NCBI RefSeq assembly: GCF_002802965.1
Contig: NZ_NXGA01000001.1
Span: 3,569,343-3,633,342, forward strand
Source of the DNA: Sporolactobacillus pectinivorans
GTDB lineage: Bacteria; Bacillota; Bacilli; Bacillales; Sporolactobacillaceae
DNA length: 64,000 nt
Reading direction: 5' to 3'
A model generated the notes under the pieces. The model saw nothing but the letters and a program-made list of their open reading frames with translations, had not been told where the DNA came from and ran no database searches. Of the stretch, positions 53,123-62,928 are shown piece after piece (the first letter of the stretch is position 1; each line of letters opens with the position of its first letter). The position numbers were made by a program, and so were the translations under genes.

Positions 53123-54457
53123 ATGTTTTTAATCAAAGAATATGTTACTCAAAATGGTATTTTCTATAAAAAATTCGTTCTTAGTAGTGACTCAAAAATC
53201 GAATTATCAGAAGTTGTGCAAATAATAAACGCCAAAGTTTTGTATGAAGGCACTGAATATGTTTTTCTTTATGATATGGAGATGAATCCCATACCGGAAA
53301 TTTTTGATTATATAAATTTTGAACTTCAAGATGCGTCTCCCAATTATCGTTACACCGCTTTAAATGCGTTAAAATTTCTATATTATTTTTTATATCTCTA
53401 TAACCTAAACCTTAGATCTCTTACCAAGAATGACATCAATAACTTTTTATCCTTCCTTCAAGGAGTATCAAGAGATGGCACTTTATATAGGCTAAATCTA
53501 GTTACATCACGTGCCCATTCAACAATACAAACCTATATCCCAATTTATCGTAATTTTGTGACATATTTGGGGTATAAAGAATCCCCCTTCTTAAAAAGGA
53601 GTAGTAAATATAAACTCATTTATAGTGCCGATTCAGATAGTCCTCTGAAAATCAATCAATACGAAACGAGCATTTCGAATTACAAACCCGAGATTAGTAC
53701 CCCGAGATATATTAATGTTTTGGAATTCAAACAAATACTTGAAGTAATTAGGGAAGATTTCACTTTAAGAGAAGAATGTATTGTACGTTTGATGTTTGAA
53801 AATGGGCTTCGTATTGGAGAAGTATTGGGGTTAACTAATGAAGACATCGTTGAGAATGAACAAGGTAATTTTTTATACATACGTAATCGATGTACCGACT
53901 CTTTTGATCAGTTGGCAAAAGGATGCATGAACGTTAAAAACAAGAGAACATATACTTCGAGAGCTTATAAAACAAAAGATATTGGTTATCAGGTCGTATA
54001 CTTGAACGATTCATTACTAGAAAAAATCAATGATTATGTTAATGAGTATCACACGAATAACAGCCTCAAATTTAGAGAGCGTTATGAAAAGTTAACTTAT
54101 GCTGATAATATCGAAAAAGGTAGTAATCAAAATTTCTACTTATTTATAAACAATGTTGGCAAACCGTTAAGTGAGAATCTCTGGGGAAAAATTTTACGAA
54201 GCATATTTCATAAAGCAGGATTAAATATAGATAAAAAACGTAGAGAAACAAATTTAAGTCACAGATTCAGGCACGGATTCGCTATGTTTATGGTTAAATA
54301 TAAACATGTTGACGAACGCACTTTACAACTGCTTTTACGGCATCGTAGTATAAATTCAGTTAAGTATTACTATCGGCCTACTGATGAAGAAGTCATACAA
54401 CTGAGGACAGATTTTGTTAATTCTATGTATACGATTATTCCGGAGTTGAGAATTTAA
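53123..54457 (+). CDS. Tyrosine recombinase 1 (TnpA/GinA-like)
   Basis: This 444-residue protein has an N-terminal SAM-like core-binding part (about 90-170) and the catalytic domain: Arg in FENGLRIGEVLGL, the HxxR box in SHRFRHGFAMFM, and His with Tyr in LLRHRSINSVKYYYRPT. It begins an operon of three recombinases and a small gene, with a 13-bp gap to the next. It cuts and rejoins the element ends together with its partners, as Tn554 TnpA. Confidence 0.92.
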   Translation: MFLIKEYVTQNGIFYKKFVLSSDSKIELSEVVQIINAKVLYEGTEYVFLYDMEMNPIPEIFDYINFELQDASPNYRYTALNALKFLYYFLYLYNLNLRSLTKNDINNFLSFLQGVSRDGTLYRLNLVTSRAHSTIQTYIPIYRNFVTYLGYKESPFLKRSSKYKLIYSADSDSPLKINQYETSISNYKPEISTPRYINVLEFKQILEVIREDFTLREECIVRLMFENGLRIGEVLGLTNEDIVENEQGNFLYIRNRCTDSFDQLAKGCMNVKNKRTYTSRAYKTKDIGYQVVYLNDSLLEKINDYVNEYHTNNSLKFRERYEKLTYADNIEKGSNQNFYLFINNVGKPLSENLWGKILRSIFHKAGLNIDKKRRETNLSHRFRHGFAMFMVKYKHVDERTLQLLLRHRSINSVKYYYRPTDEEVIQLRTDFVNSMYTIIPELRI

Positions 54458-54470
54458 GGGGGACATATTT

Positions 54471-56633
54471 TTGCGACACTTTAAACACATTTCCTCAGAT
54501 ATAAGTATCCAGAAAGCGGTCGAGGCATTTGTACATAAAGCAAGCCATAGTTTCTACAAATTTCATCTGGACGATGCCCTGCAAATAGTTAGTCTTCTCC
54601 CTGAGAATATCAATATAGATTCTGTCAATTGGAGCTTTCTTCAAGAGTTATTTAATAAGGGCACTGTTATAAAGAAAGCTGAAGGTGTTTGTAAATTAAT
54701 TAACGAGCTAATCAAACATGATTGCTACTCTGGAAATTATTCGACAATAATTAGTACTTATAAAAGTACCATTAACTTAAGTAATGAATTGCCTTGGCTC
54801 TTCAAAAATCACCTTCAGCCCTTTAATCTAATTGTTATAAAGAAGAACACAGGTACGAAGGCACGAGTTGCATGTTTCAAAAACGATTCCTCCAATTTAT
54901 TTCTATCTAATTTATTGAAAAATTTTGCAGAAAAAAACATAACAGGTAGTCGAGATAGATACCCTTTTTATACATGTTTTCAACAGAGTTTAGGTAATAC
55001 TCTAATTGCCGACGTAAAGAGTTTTAGTGCCAACACTTTTAAACAACAATTCTATTTCTTTAAGAAATTGGATAATTCAAATTACAGTCATATATTGTTA
55101 AAAAAGTTTTATCTATGGCTGTTAAGTTTAGAAGATGGAAAAGACATTTTGAAGTGGCAGGATGGCATTGATCGAAACATGTTAAAATCTCCTTCCTTTA
55201 ATATAAATTATGACAAAGGTTATTTGCCTATTCCCCTAAATCCACTGGATCCCATTCCAATATTTGATAAATGGTTGATAATTCCAAATGGAGCCGAAGA
55301 AATTTCCACTAAAATTAATAGTTTTTCATATAAACCTATCGACTTCTCCATTGCAGCCGATCAAAAATTAAAAATTTGTCTGAAAAATTGGTTCTGGAAT
55401 TCTACTGTTTCTTTATCTACAAGAATTGATCAGGCAAATATAGGTTTAAAATTCATTAATTTCATTTGGAATCTCCGTAATAAACATAATATTAAGGAGG
55501 TAGCATTTTCTCAAAAAGATGTTGATAATTTGAGCGTCGAAGAAATATTCTCCTATGTTCAATTCATTCGATCAACCAGACGAAATATAATCTATATCTA
55601 TTTTATCCGAACCTTTCTTACATACATTTCCGAAAACAACTTACACCATGTTGATCCAAGTGTGTTCAAATATTTAGTTGCTTCTCCAAATACTGCAAAT
55701 AATATGGCCAAAGATATTCCCGATAAAGAGCTTATTCAATTGGAAGCAAGAATTAAAGCCAATGCAAATGGAAATTATCTTAACACTATCTATTACATCA
55801 TTTTTCACATTGCTTTAGCTACGGAATTCCGAATTTCACAAATTATTAATCTCAAGATTGATTGCTTAGTAAACGGTGTAAAAAATGATTATTATTTAAT
55901 TTCAAACACAAAAGTATCTAGAGGAAAAAAACTAAAAATACCAATCATCGCTTATACTCGAAGATACATAGAATTGGCCATCAAATTCACACAGCCTGTT
56001 AGGGATGAATGTACGGATCGTTCTGTAAAGCAACACATTTTTATTCATAACAAAAACGCCTTAAATGTTCGGGTAGCTGTCGTCCGTTCATTTTCGGATT
56101 ACTTAAAGCGAACGTGTCATAAATTGAATATTCCTGAATACTCTTCACAAAATCTACGAGACACCTATATGACCAAGTCTATAGAGTACGCAATAAAAAA
56201 TAAATTATCCGATTTGGAAGTCCGAGTTTTGACTGGTCACAAACAAATTAGCACAACTACAAATCATTATGTTGCTGAAAAAATTAAAGATTATCTCGAA
56301 GCAACCCATATGGTGGTCATAGGTAACCCAACAATTAATGGAAAAATTCAGCTGAATACTCACTATCAACAAAAAGATTTAGTCAACGACCAATGCGGAT
56401 ATTGTTCTCATACGTCCTGCATAAAAAAAGACGGAACTTTAGATTGCTTAATGTGCTCAGGTTTTATTGCCACCGTTGATAGAATTCCTTTTTATCAAGA
56501 AAAAATAGACAGAATTAACAATGAAATTAAATTAACCAATCTGTCTGCAGAAAAAGAACGACTGGTAACAATAAAACGTCTTTATTTGGCTTATTTTGAA
56601 AAATTGTTAGAACTTAAGGAGGACTGTTTATGA
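54471..56633 (+). CDS. Tyrosine recombinase 2 (TnpB/GinB-like)
   Basis: This 720-residue protein starts at TTG 54471 with GGGGGA upstream. The catalytic region has Arg in ATEFRISQIINL, an altered box (SSQNLRDTYMTK, His replaced by Asn) and LTGHKQISTTTNHYVAEK for His and Tyr. A C-terminal zinc-binding segment (QCGYCSHTSC and CLMCSG) is like that of TnpB. It overlaps the next gene by 4 bp. Confidence 0.92.
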   Translation: MRHFKHISSDISIQKAVEAFVHKASHSFYKFHLDDALQIVSLLPENINIDSVNWSFLQELFNKGTVIKKAEGVCKLINELIKHDCYSGNYSTIISTYKSTINLSNELPWLFKNHLQPFNLIVIKKNTGTKARVACFKNDSSNLFLSNLLKNFAEKNITGSRDRYPFYTCFQQSLGNTLIADVKSFSANTFKQQFYFFKKLDNSNYSHILLKKFYLWLLSLEDGKDILKWQDGIDRNMLKSPSFNINYDKGYLPIPLNPLDPIPIFDKWLIIPNGAEEISTKINSFSYKPIDFSIAADQKLKICLKNWFWNSTVSLSTRIDQANIGLKFINFIWNLRNKHNIKEVAFSQKDVDNLSVEEIFSYVQFIRSTRRNIIYIYFIRTFLTYISENNLHHVDPSVFKYLVASPNTANNMAKDIPDKELIQLEARIKANANGNYLNTIYYIIFHIALATEFRISQIINLKIDCLVNGVKNDYYLISNTKVSRGKKLKIPIIAYTRRYIELAIKFTQPVRDECTDRSVKQHIFIHNKNALNVRVAVVRSFSDYLKRTCHKLNIPEYSSQNLRDTYMTKSIEYAIKNKLSDLEVRVLTGHKQISTTTNHYVAEKIKDYLEATHMVVIGNPTINGKIQLNTHYQQKDLVNDQCGYCSHTSCIKKDGTLDCLMCSGFIATVDRIPFYQEKIDRINNEIKLTNLSAEKERLVTIKRLYLAYFEKLLELKEDCL

Positions 56634-58504
56634 ATAACCAAGTGCAAAATATTCATAACATCGGCTGGCATTTTAGTCATGAATACGATGATATGGTTCT
56701 ACATGGGATAACTTCGAACAATGTTTTTGAGCATATCAAACGTATAAACAAATTACCAGTTGTATCCAGCGATATATATTTTACCGATGAAATATGGGAC
56801 TTCCACTCGGCAGCTCTTGAAAGTGTTCCAAAACGGAAATCAACATTTATTTTTACGGATGTTGATACAAATTTTAAAGAAAAAACAAAATTTTATGTAT
56901 TAACCAAAATGTGGGTTGATAAGGATAAAATCCAAACAATCTACGTATTTTTTTCCAATATCAAACGTTTTATTAATTATTTAGTTTCCAAGGAGATTTA
57001 TAATCTAGAATACTTAAGCTTATCGACGATCATTGATTTTTTCGAAACTATTAATATGTTAGCACCAAATACCATTCAAAGATATAAAGTAGCAATACAA
57101 GATTTTTACGTTTTTTATTCGTCTAATTACGGGCGATTGGACTGGAAAGAAATTAATGCGTTCCTTTCCAAAGCAGACAGTCATGCTCTAAAGGCACAAC
57201 GGAAAAATAATAAATGGGATACAATCCCTAATGATTATTTTGATCGCCTGCTATCTTGCTTAGTCAATGTTATGAATAATAAAAAGGCTGCTGTGAACGA
57301 CAGGGGCATAGCAGCAATGACTATCCTTCTTTCTCAAACCGGTTTGAGAAATGGTGAAATAAGGGATATCCCAGCCAACAGTTTAGAAAGCATCCAAATA
57401 TTAGACGGAACAAAAACAGCCTATCATTTGAGATACCATACTTCAAAAGGTGTTCGCGGTAACGGGAATTATAAAGAAGTATACACTGTTATGACTGAGT
57501 TAGCTTGTAAAGCTTATACAGTGTTAGAAAAATTATACGCAAAAAGAAGGGCGGAGATTGGCACTGACCTCCTTTTCGTTCCCCTTAAGGCAAGAACATT
57601 GCCTGTTACAGAAAATGTTTTATTTACTATGTTAAAGAGGCTTTGTGTCATTCATGGGCAAGAAATTGGCTGTATTAATGTAAGGGAAAAGTATCCTACA
57701 TTGTATCATTGTGCCATGAAAACCTACATGAATCGTGGACTGTGTTCAAGGATCTATTTACAACATTATAAACCTACCGATACCATTAGCGTGCCCCGTC
57801 CACATCAATTTAGGGTTAAATTATGCAATGAATTAGTCAGCCAAGGGGTTTCAATTTATTATATCCAGAGACACATGAACCACTTAAGAAAAGAAATTAC
57901 ATACAGCTACTTTAGACAAGAACATGAGGGCAATCAGGATAGAATTTTCGCAGAGTCTGTAATGAAGATGCTCGTAACGGGTGAAACTCAAATACTTGGA
58001 CAAAGCAAGGATTTATTGCTTTTACGCATTAATGATTTTATAAAAAAATCAAAACTAAACGTTGCCACCAATTTAGAAGAAATCATTACCAAGTTGACGA
58101 AAGAAATACCCATTAGAGCGAAAAACGGTGGTATATGCATAAAGAGCGGTCCTATTCGTGAATGCAATAAAAATGATGAAACAGATAACTTCTATTGTGC
58201 TTTTGGTATGTGCCCCAACCTGTTTCATTCCTTCTTCATGGTTGACATTAATTACGAGAAATATAAAACTTTGATACAGACTATCAAATACAATCATGAG
58301 AAAGGATTTATAAAGGCTGCAGAAAAAGAGACGGAGAAACTAAAATGGATTGCAAAGAAATTTTTAATTCCGGAGTTAGAGGAATTAAACGCTGAAATTA
58401 ATCATAAGGGCGAAGTAACCATAAAGAAAAAGTTCCCTCAAACATCATTTTTTGTAGATAATTATGATCATGTTTATTCGGAGGTCAAGTCATGGCTGAT
58501 TTAA
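56630..58504 (+). CDS. Tyrosine recombinase 3 (GinC-like)
   Basis: The 624-residue product has AAGGAGGACTG before the ATG. The catalytic residues are Arg in SQTGLRNGEIRDI, HxxR in RPHQFRVKLCNEL and His with Tyr in IQRHMNHLRKEITYSYFRQ. A zinc-binding end (CNKNDETDNFYCAFGMCPNL) follows. Three recombinases in one operon distinguish the element from Tn554, which has two, and recall GInt or 'recombinase in trio' islands. Confidence 0.92.
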   Translation: MNNQVQNIHNIGWHFSHEYDDMVLHGITSNNVFEHIKRINKLPVVSSDIYFTDEIWDFHSAALESVPKRKSTFIFTDVDTNFKEKTKFYVLTKMWVDKDKIQTIYVFFSNIKRFINYLVSKEIYNLEYLSLSTIIDFFETINMLAPNTIQRYKVAIQDFYVFYSSNYGRLDWKEINAFLSKADSHALKAQRKNNKWDTIPNDYFDRLLSCLVNVMNNKKAAVNDRGIAAMTILLSQTGLRNGEIRDIPANSLESIQILDGTKTAYHLRYHTSKGVRGNGNYKEVYTVMTELACKAYTVLEKLYAKRRAEIGTDLLFVPLKARTLPVTENVLFTMLKRLCVIHGQEIGCINVREKYPTLYHCAMKTYMNRGLCSRIYLQHYKPTDTISVPRPHQFRVKLCNELVSQGVSIYYIQRHMNHLRKEITYSYFRQEHEGNQDRIFAESVMKMLVTGETQILGQSKDLLLLRINDFIKKSKLNVATNLEEIITKLTKEIPIRAKNGGICIKSGPIRECNKNDETDNFYCAFGMCPNLFHSFFMVDINYEKYKTLIQTIKYNHEKGFIKAAEKETEKLKWIAKKFLIPELEELNAEINHKGEVTIKKKFPQTSFFVDNYDHVYSEVKSWLI

Positions 58505-59022
58505 ATCAATCAATTCGTATATTCTTAGAACAAATGAATGTAGATCCCAAATTAGTTGAGCCTAAAAATTGGGATCATCTAGCAAAAATAGAGAAAGTTT
58601 TTAATGAACTATTCCTGATTCAGACGGAAAATAACAATGTAATTAAAAGCAATAGACCATCTATTAATAATATAGCTGTAAAATCGAAAATAGCTAGACA
58701 AACCATTTATAATAATGAATTGTTAAAAAAATACATTGAATTTAGAATAGACCAATACGACGAGTCTGATCCGTTAAAAAAGAATGATCAACTTCGAGAT
58801 AAAATTTTGCACCTGGAAAAGCAAATAAGAGCTATGGTCGTCAGAGATGTTAATCTTGAATTAATGCGAAGGAAAATCACTTTGTTGGAGAATGAAATAA
58901 AATTAATCAAGCAAGAAAAAGACGAAATACAAATTCGTTATAATAACTTAAAGCAGAAAGCAGATAATATCCAAACACTTGAAAAAAAAGCGGAAGTACT
59001 CCCTTTTAATAACAAACAATGA
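58492..59022 (+). CDS. Coiled-coil accessory protein (TnpC/GinD-like)
   Basis: This 176-residue protein overlaps recombinase 3 by 13 bp and has GGAGGTC upstream. An HTH-like part (RPSINNIAVKSKIARQTIYN) is followed by a coiled coil (about 95-165: LRDKILHLEKQIRA, LELMRRKITLLENEIKLIKQ). This is the pattern of TnpC of Tn554 and of similar small partners, which influence the direction or rate of transposition. It ends the operon. Confidence 0.85.
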   Translation: MADLNQSIRIFLEQMNVDPKLVEPKNWDHLAKIEKVFNELFLIQTENNNVIKSNRPSINNIAVKSKIARQTIYNNELLKKYIEFRIDQYDESDPLKKNDQLRDKILHLEKQIRAMVVRDVNLELMRRKITLLENEIKLIKQEKDEIQIRYNNLKQKADNIQTLEKKAEVLPFNNKQ

Positions 59023-59187
59023 CACACATTCTGTTTTTGTATATAGCCACCACAAAAACCTCCCTAAATTGGATGACAAAAAGTATCTCATGGCTCAAGC
59101 TTGGGATACCTTCTATATTTTCCTCAATACCTCTCATCTGACCCATACGGTGTTTTTGACTTATGGTTTTTTATGATCTGGAAAGTT

Positions 59188-60090
59188 TTAGAATAAATTA
59201 GACTTTATACTTAAGTCTTGATTTACGCGAATCATTTTTTCATCATCCTTTTTCTGTCTCAGCCAATATAACCAATCAGGGATCAATATTGCTTGAAGTC
59301 GATTAAAAATAAAGATAGCATCTTGATATTTTCTACAAGTATGTTTGTTAATTAGATCAAGCTTATTATCATAAAATAGTTCAATAATACCAGCACCCAA
59401 TGTGTCTATTTTTTTACACTGATCATTTAATTCGTTAGTCGTTTTGAATCCGTAAAGCAACACAGAAATGGAAGGTAATAGCACCTTCAAAATATAGTCT
59501 TGTAGGATCATCTGTGTAAAAATGCCTAAAAGCACCGAACAAATTAAATAAATGATGGAGGCAGCATACACCAATTTTGAAAAGTTTCGTTTTAAAGATA
59601 TTGCCCACATTAAGTTGCTTCGTTGAGCCAAGAGTACATTTGCATAGAAGTGATTTGAAGATACCCCACCATACCAATCTTTTAATTTATTACTATTACC
59701 CTTGAAGGACGAAGAATATTCTTTAATCTCTTCAGGCGGTATTTGGGAACCCGCTAGAACTTTGTTCCATTGCAGTTTAAATAAACTGATATCGAACATT
59801 TCTTGTATTTTTGTGCCTTTTAAAATATATTTTTTTTCATAAACATCTAATCCATAAGCCAGTAACACCCATATAGACCCAACTGCAGAAAACCATAGAC
59901 CAGAATTTGATAAATAAATGAACTTACTACTTTGATACACTAAATAACATGCAATGGACATAATTGGGATAATCACACTAACACTTAACCGTGCTGTACT
60001 GAACATTTTTGCTTTGTTATAGCAATATCTCATTGCTTTCAAAAGTTCTATATTTCCTTCGCTATTTTGATTCTCAAACAATAAGTGCAC
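59188..60090 (-). CDS. S-4TM CBASS effector (SMODS-associated 4TM protein)
   Basis: This 300-residue protein starts at GTG 60090 with AGGATAGGA upstream. Four membrane helices fall at about 35-53, 62-82, 172-192 and 197-215. The C-terminal QDAIFIFNRLQAILIPDWLYW is typical of S-4TM proteins. When the partner CD-NTase makes its nucleotide second messenger, such effectors are expected to disrupt the membrane and kill the infected cell. It lies 17 bp downstream of the CD-NTase gene. Confidence 0.88.
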   Translation of the reverse strand: MHLLFENQNSEGNIELLKAMRYCYNKAKMFSTARLSVSVIIPIMSIACYLVYQSSKFIYLSNSGLWFSAVGSIWVLLAYGLDVYEKKYILKGTKIQEMFDISLFKLQWNKVLAGSQIPPEEIKEYSSSFKGNSNKLKDWYGGVSSNHFYANVLLAQRSNLMWAISLKRNFSKLVYAASIIYLICSVLLGIFTQMILQDYILKVLLPSISVLLYGFKTTNELNDQCKKIDTLGAGIIELFYDNKLDLINKHTCRKYQDAIFIFNRLQAILIPDWLYWLRQKKDDEKMIRVNQDLSIKSNLF

Positions 60091-60107
60091 TTCCTATCCT
60101 TACTTGT

Positions 60108-61241
60108 TTAGAAGTTACTCCCGAAAACATTTCTCCAACATTCTAATGCTTCATTGCTATATCCCTGATTCTCATAATATATAGCATTATTTATATTTTG
60201 GACACATTCGTTAGCTTGACTACTCACTTTTTGCCGAGAATCCCAGTCCAAAGTATTTAGATCTCCCTGTATTCCTTTTGGATCAAGATGGCTATTGAAA
60301 ATTGATGTACTTAAATCGTTAAAGAAATCTCGAAGTTCCTGAGTTCTCCCATTCCACCAAAACCTGTTTTCAAAATAATCAATGACAATATTTTCTATTA
60401 AATAAGACGAAATTTTTATGGAACAGTTTGTGTTCCAATACTTTATCAACCTAATAAATCCTAATATATTTCCATTGAATCTTTGGTTTATATTAGTGGC
60501 CCTATCATTATCTAATCGGGGATCAGTTTTTTTCCAGTTTCCAGCCCCATCGGGAATAATATAGTAGTCCTTATTATTACCATCCCTAGTCGTTATAAAG
60601 GCTGGAACAATATCAAAAACCCAATCGTATGAGGATAGGTCTAGCGTTGCTGCTTCCTGACGTCTATGAATCTCAGCTTTTTGGTATTGTGGAATGATTG
60701 ACAAACTACTTTTAATTTTTTCAATTACTCTAATCGAATTTAATACCCCATCATCATTAGTTAATTTTTTTAACAATTCCGCACTATCTGGAACGTTTAG
60801 TGTTATCGTTCCATTATTCTCAAAGTAGGTAGTTCCATCCCCTGAAAAAACAAGCATTAAATCAATATCATCTAGTGGGCGAATTTTGGTTCTTCTCCTA
60901 AAAGATCCAAAACTCATAACTTCCTTATCTTTATAGAGTATGGGAAAATTCTCAACTTTGTCAGGGAATGTTTTCAACTGATCATACAACCAATCCCGGC
61001 TATTTCGTCCGGACGTTGTGATCTTGCCATCCAAGTCAACATAATCTCTTATGAAGTCATTAAATGCACTGTTCACCGTTACCAAAATTCCATCTCCCTT
61101 TTTTAGATAGTATAGTTCTTCAATAGCTTCAACTCCAGAACAAATTGGAAAGTATGGAAATTTTAGTTTTTGGTTAACTTTCAATCCATGTCCCATGCTT
61201 TTATTGAACGACGTGAAAATGTCTAGAAGGGACTCCCCCAC
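60108..61241 (-). CDS. CD-NTase (SMODS nucleotidyltransferase) of a CBASS-like system
   Basis: This 377-residue protein shows the nucleotidyltransferase site: G112-S113 in MSFGSFRRRTKIRP, D125-I-D127 in LDDIDLML, and D210 in YDWVFDIVPAF. The C-terminal helical part (FIRLIKYWNTNCSIKISSYL) is the OAS/SMODS-type domain. It would make a cyclic oligonucleotide on phage sensing. The GTG start at 61241 has no good binding site; ATG 61196 is an alternative. No Cap2 or Cap3 genes follow, so it is a minimal type I-like unit. Confidence 0.9.
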   Translation of the reverse strand: MGESLLDIFTSFNKSMGHGLKVNQKLKFPYFPICSGVEAIEELYYLKKGDGILVTVNSAFNDFIRDYVDLDGKITTSGRNSRDWLYDQLKTFPDKVENFPILYKDKEVMSFGSFRRRTKIRPLDDIDLMLVFSGDGTTYFENNGTITLNVPDSAELLKKLTNDDGVLNSIRVIEKIKSSLSIIPQYQKAEIHRRQEAATLDLSSYDWVFDIVPAFITTRDGNNKDYYIIPDGAGNWKKTDPRLDNDRATNINQRFNGNILGFIRLIKYWNTNCSIKISSYLIENIVIDYFENRFWWNGRTQELRDFFNDLSTSIFNSHLDPKGIQGDLNTLDWDSRQKVSSQANECVQNINNAIYYENQGYSNEALECWRNVFGSNF

Positions 61242-61332
61242 TAATCATAGCATTTAGAAATTCCTGAATTATGATAAAATAAGGTAAATGTTTATTCTTT
61301 TAACTCTGCTATGGAGCTGATAAAGTTGAAAT

Positions 61333-61818
61333 TTGATGAAGAATTTGAAATTCTATCGCGAGCTACAAGAAATGAAATATGGTGAAGTTTTTATAAAGAA
61401 TTACCTTTTTGTCGTTAAAGATGGGCACAAATACATTAATGGTTATATGGGAGATCTCTATCCATATGCAAAAGGATTAGTCGGGGCTGATTTTAAATTT
61501 ACCGATTTCTATACGAAGTTACGTGAAGCAATTCATTCGGTTGAAAACGCCAATCAAAATTTTACAATTAACTATCTATCACCCGAAAGTGGATTGTCTA
61601 GAATCAATAATTTTCAAAAGCAAGCATCTAGCATAAAAGGAAAAGTGAGTGAAAATATTTACTTTAATCATGTTATGAGGGTACCGATGAGTGAGAAACA
61701 AGGTGAGAAAGCAAAAGGAATCCTTGATCCGTTACAAATCAAATTTTGTGAGAAAAATAGAATTACACCAGTATTTGTCAAAGACATAAATAGGCAAAAA
61801 AGATTCATCATAGAGTAA
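61333..61818 (+). CDS. Hypothetical protein
   Basis: This 161-residue frame has no recognised motif. It carries IKNYLFVVKDGHKYINGYMG, LVGADFKFTDFYTKLREAIH and LDPLQIKFCEKNRITPVFVK. A second short frame from ATG 61311 overlaps its start, so the exact beginning is uncertain and a frameshift is possible. It is divergent from the CD-NTase gene, with about 90 bp between them. Confidence 0.6.
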   Translation: MMKNLKFYRELQEMKYGEVFIKNYLFVVKDGHKYINGYMGDLYPYAKGLVGADFKFTDFYTKLREAIHSVENANQNFTINYLSPESGLSRINNFQKQASSIKGKVSENIYFNHVMRVPMSEKQGEKAKGILDPLQIKFCEKNRITPVFVKDINRQKRFIIE

Positions 61819-61852
61819 TTTAATCCGGTTAGTTTATATTCTCTGATAATAA

Positions 61853-62134
61853 TCAGAAAACCCTTCGTTCAAGAATGGGATCCTGTGAAGGGGGATACGG
61901 TTTAGAGAGATCCAGTTCGTTCTTATACCAAAAATCAGTATATTTTTGTAATAGATCCCAATGTTTTTCTTTATCTTTTTCGCTAAGAGAGCTGTTAGGA
62001 TTTTCCCATTGTTTGATCGTTTCCGGGTCAAGTTCCCCGTAGGCTTTCACCCATTCTGTAAATGTTATATAGTCCAAACTTTTTTCACCTACCTCAGTAT
62101 CAAATTTTATTAGGCATTCTTTCTTTCTCATCAA
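61853..62134 (-). CDS. Small acidic hypothetical protein
   Basis: The 93-residue product has YITFTEWVKAYGELDPETIK and EKHWDLLQKYTDFWYKNELD, with an acidic, helical composition. It resembles no family I know. It could be an immunity or antitoxin-like protein because of its acidity and neighbours, but that is a guess. Confidence 0.5.
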   Translation of the reverse strand: MMRKKECLIKFDTEVGEKSLDYITFTEWVKAYGELDPETIKQWENPNSSLSEKDKEKHWDLLQKYTDFWYKNELDLSKPYPPSQDPILERRVF

Positions 62135-62212
62135 TATCGTATAAGCATCATTATCTGGTTATTCCTTTTTGATCAGAAATCAAACAATGACATTTTCAAT
62201 TTTGCATAACAA

Positions 62213-62240
62213 AAAAAAGATCTCCACATGGAGATCCTTC
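62213..62240. terminator. Short terminator hairpin
   Basis: GATCTCC, a 4-nt loop and GGAGATC form a 7-bp stem with an A run on one side and T residues on the other. It lies beyond the end of the small remnant gene at 62320-62472. Confidence 0.6.
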
Positions 62241-62319
62241 TTTGTTATAAATCTAATAGACACATCATTCAAATTCACGGTCAATACGCCAAGGGGCTTT
62301 ATGCTTTCTTTGATATCTA

Positions 62320-62472
62320 AACTAAGGTTGAGCATCCATTTTTTGAAGCGTTTCTTTAACGATTGCAATTGATTTTTCAACTTCTGCATCTTGCCTGCGA
62401 AGATTTTCCTCCATTTCGCCAAAGTTCACTAAATTCAAGGAATTCAACGCCATCCTTCAGTTTTACACTCAT
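62320..62472 (-). pseudogene. Small frameshifted gene
   Basis: From ATG 62472 the frame gives SVKLKDGVEFLEFSE and then stops soon. A one-base shift gives VNFGEMEENLRRQDAEVEKS to KETLQKMDAQP and a natural end near 62320. Together they would make a 50-residue helical protein. The family is unknown. Confidence 0.45.
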
Positions 62473-62579
62473 GGGAAAATCTCCCTATAATTAATTTAAC
62501 GAGGTTAACCAGCGAAACAAAAGCTCTTTGATTTATGATATAATTATATTAAGAAATTATGAGAGTGACTGTTAGTTCA

Positions 62580-62703
62580 TGCCAAGATTGTCAAGAATAA
62601 TAGATAGTGCTGATTACTATGATAGATTAACTATACCTATATACCACGGGACTGCAATAAATTGGGAACTAATTAAGAGCCCTCTGATTGAGTTCGTCTA
62701 ATT
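62580..62703 (+). CDS. Very short frame, possibly a truncated DUF3990-like gene
   Basis: A 41-codon frame reads PRLSRIIDSADYYDRLTIPI, then YHGTAIN and ends LIEFV. The I-YHGT element is like the start of DUF3990 proteins, but the remainder is missing. It is either a truncated remnant or a small peptide. Confidence 0.3.
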
Positions 62704-62725
62704 AAATAATTCGTTTTCTTACCAT

Positions 62726-62759
62726 AAAAAAAGCTACCTCATTTCTGAGATAGCTTTTT
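62726..62759. terminator. Bidirectional terminator
   Basis: AAAAAAGCTA-c-CTCA, a 4-nt loop and TGAG-a-TAGCTTTTT make a stem with A and T runs on its two sides. It separates the plus-strand remnant at 62580 from the minus-strand small gene at 62771. Confidence 0.8.
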
Positions 62760-62770
62760 GCTTAATTTGA

Positions 62771-62881
62771 TTAATTAATGCCAACGTAGAAAAAAGTATC
62801 GCCTTTGACGAAGGACAACTTATGTCCGCCAATCACCACGGTATAATTCTTCCGTGCATTTGAGGCATTATCTGACAGCAT
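62771..62881 (-). CDS. Short protein ending in YVGIN
   Basis: A 36-residue frame starts at ATG 62881 and reads ARKNYTVVIGGHKLSFVKGD and TFFYVGIN. A second gene whose last codons read YIGIN enters at the right edge of the window in the same setting, followed by a similar terminator. The pair suggests a small repeated family. The start may lie further upstream, as no clear ribosome binding site is seen. Confidence 0.45.
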   Translation of the reverse strand: MLSDNASNARKNYTVVIGGHKLSFVKGDTFFYVGIN

Positions 62882-62928
62882 CTCTTTTATAACAAAAATA
62901 ATTCCCAACTAATAAATATAATAAAATC

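Noticed and set aside
58979..59176. 65-codon frame after the TnpC-like gene
   Set aside because: It overlaps the TnpC-like gene in another frame, lacks a binding site, and its composition is not protein-like.
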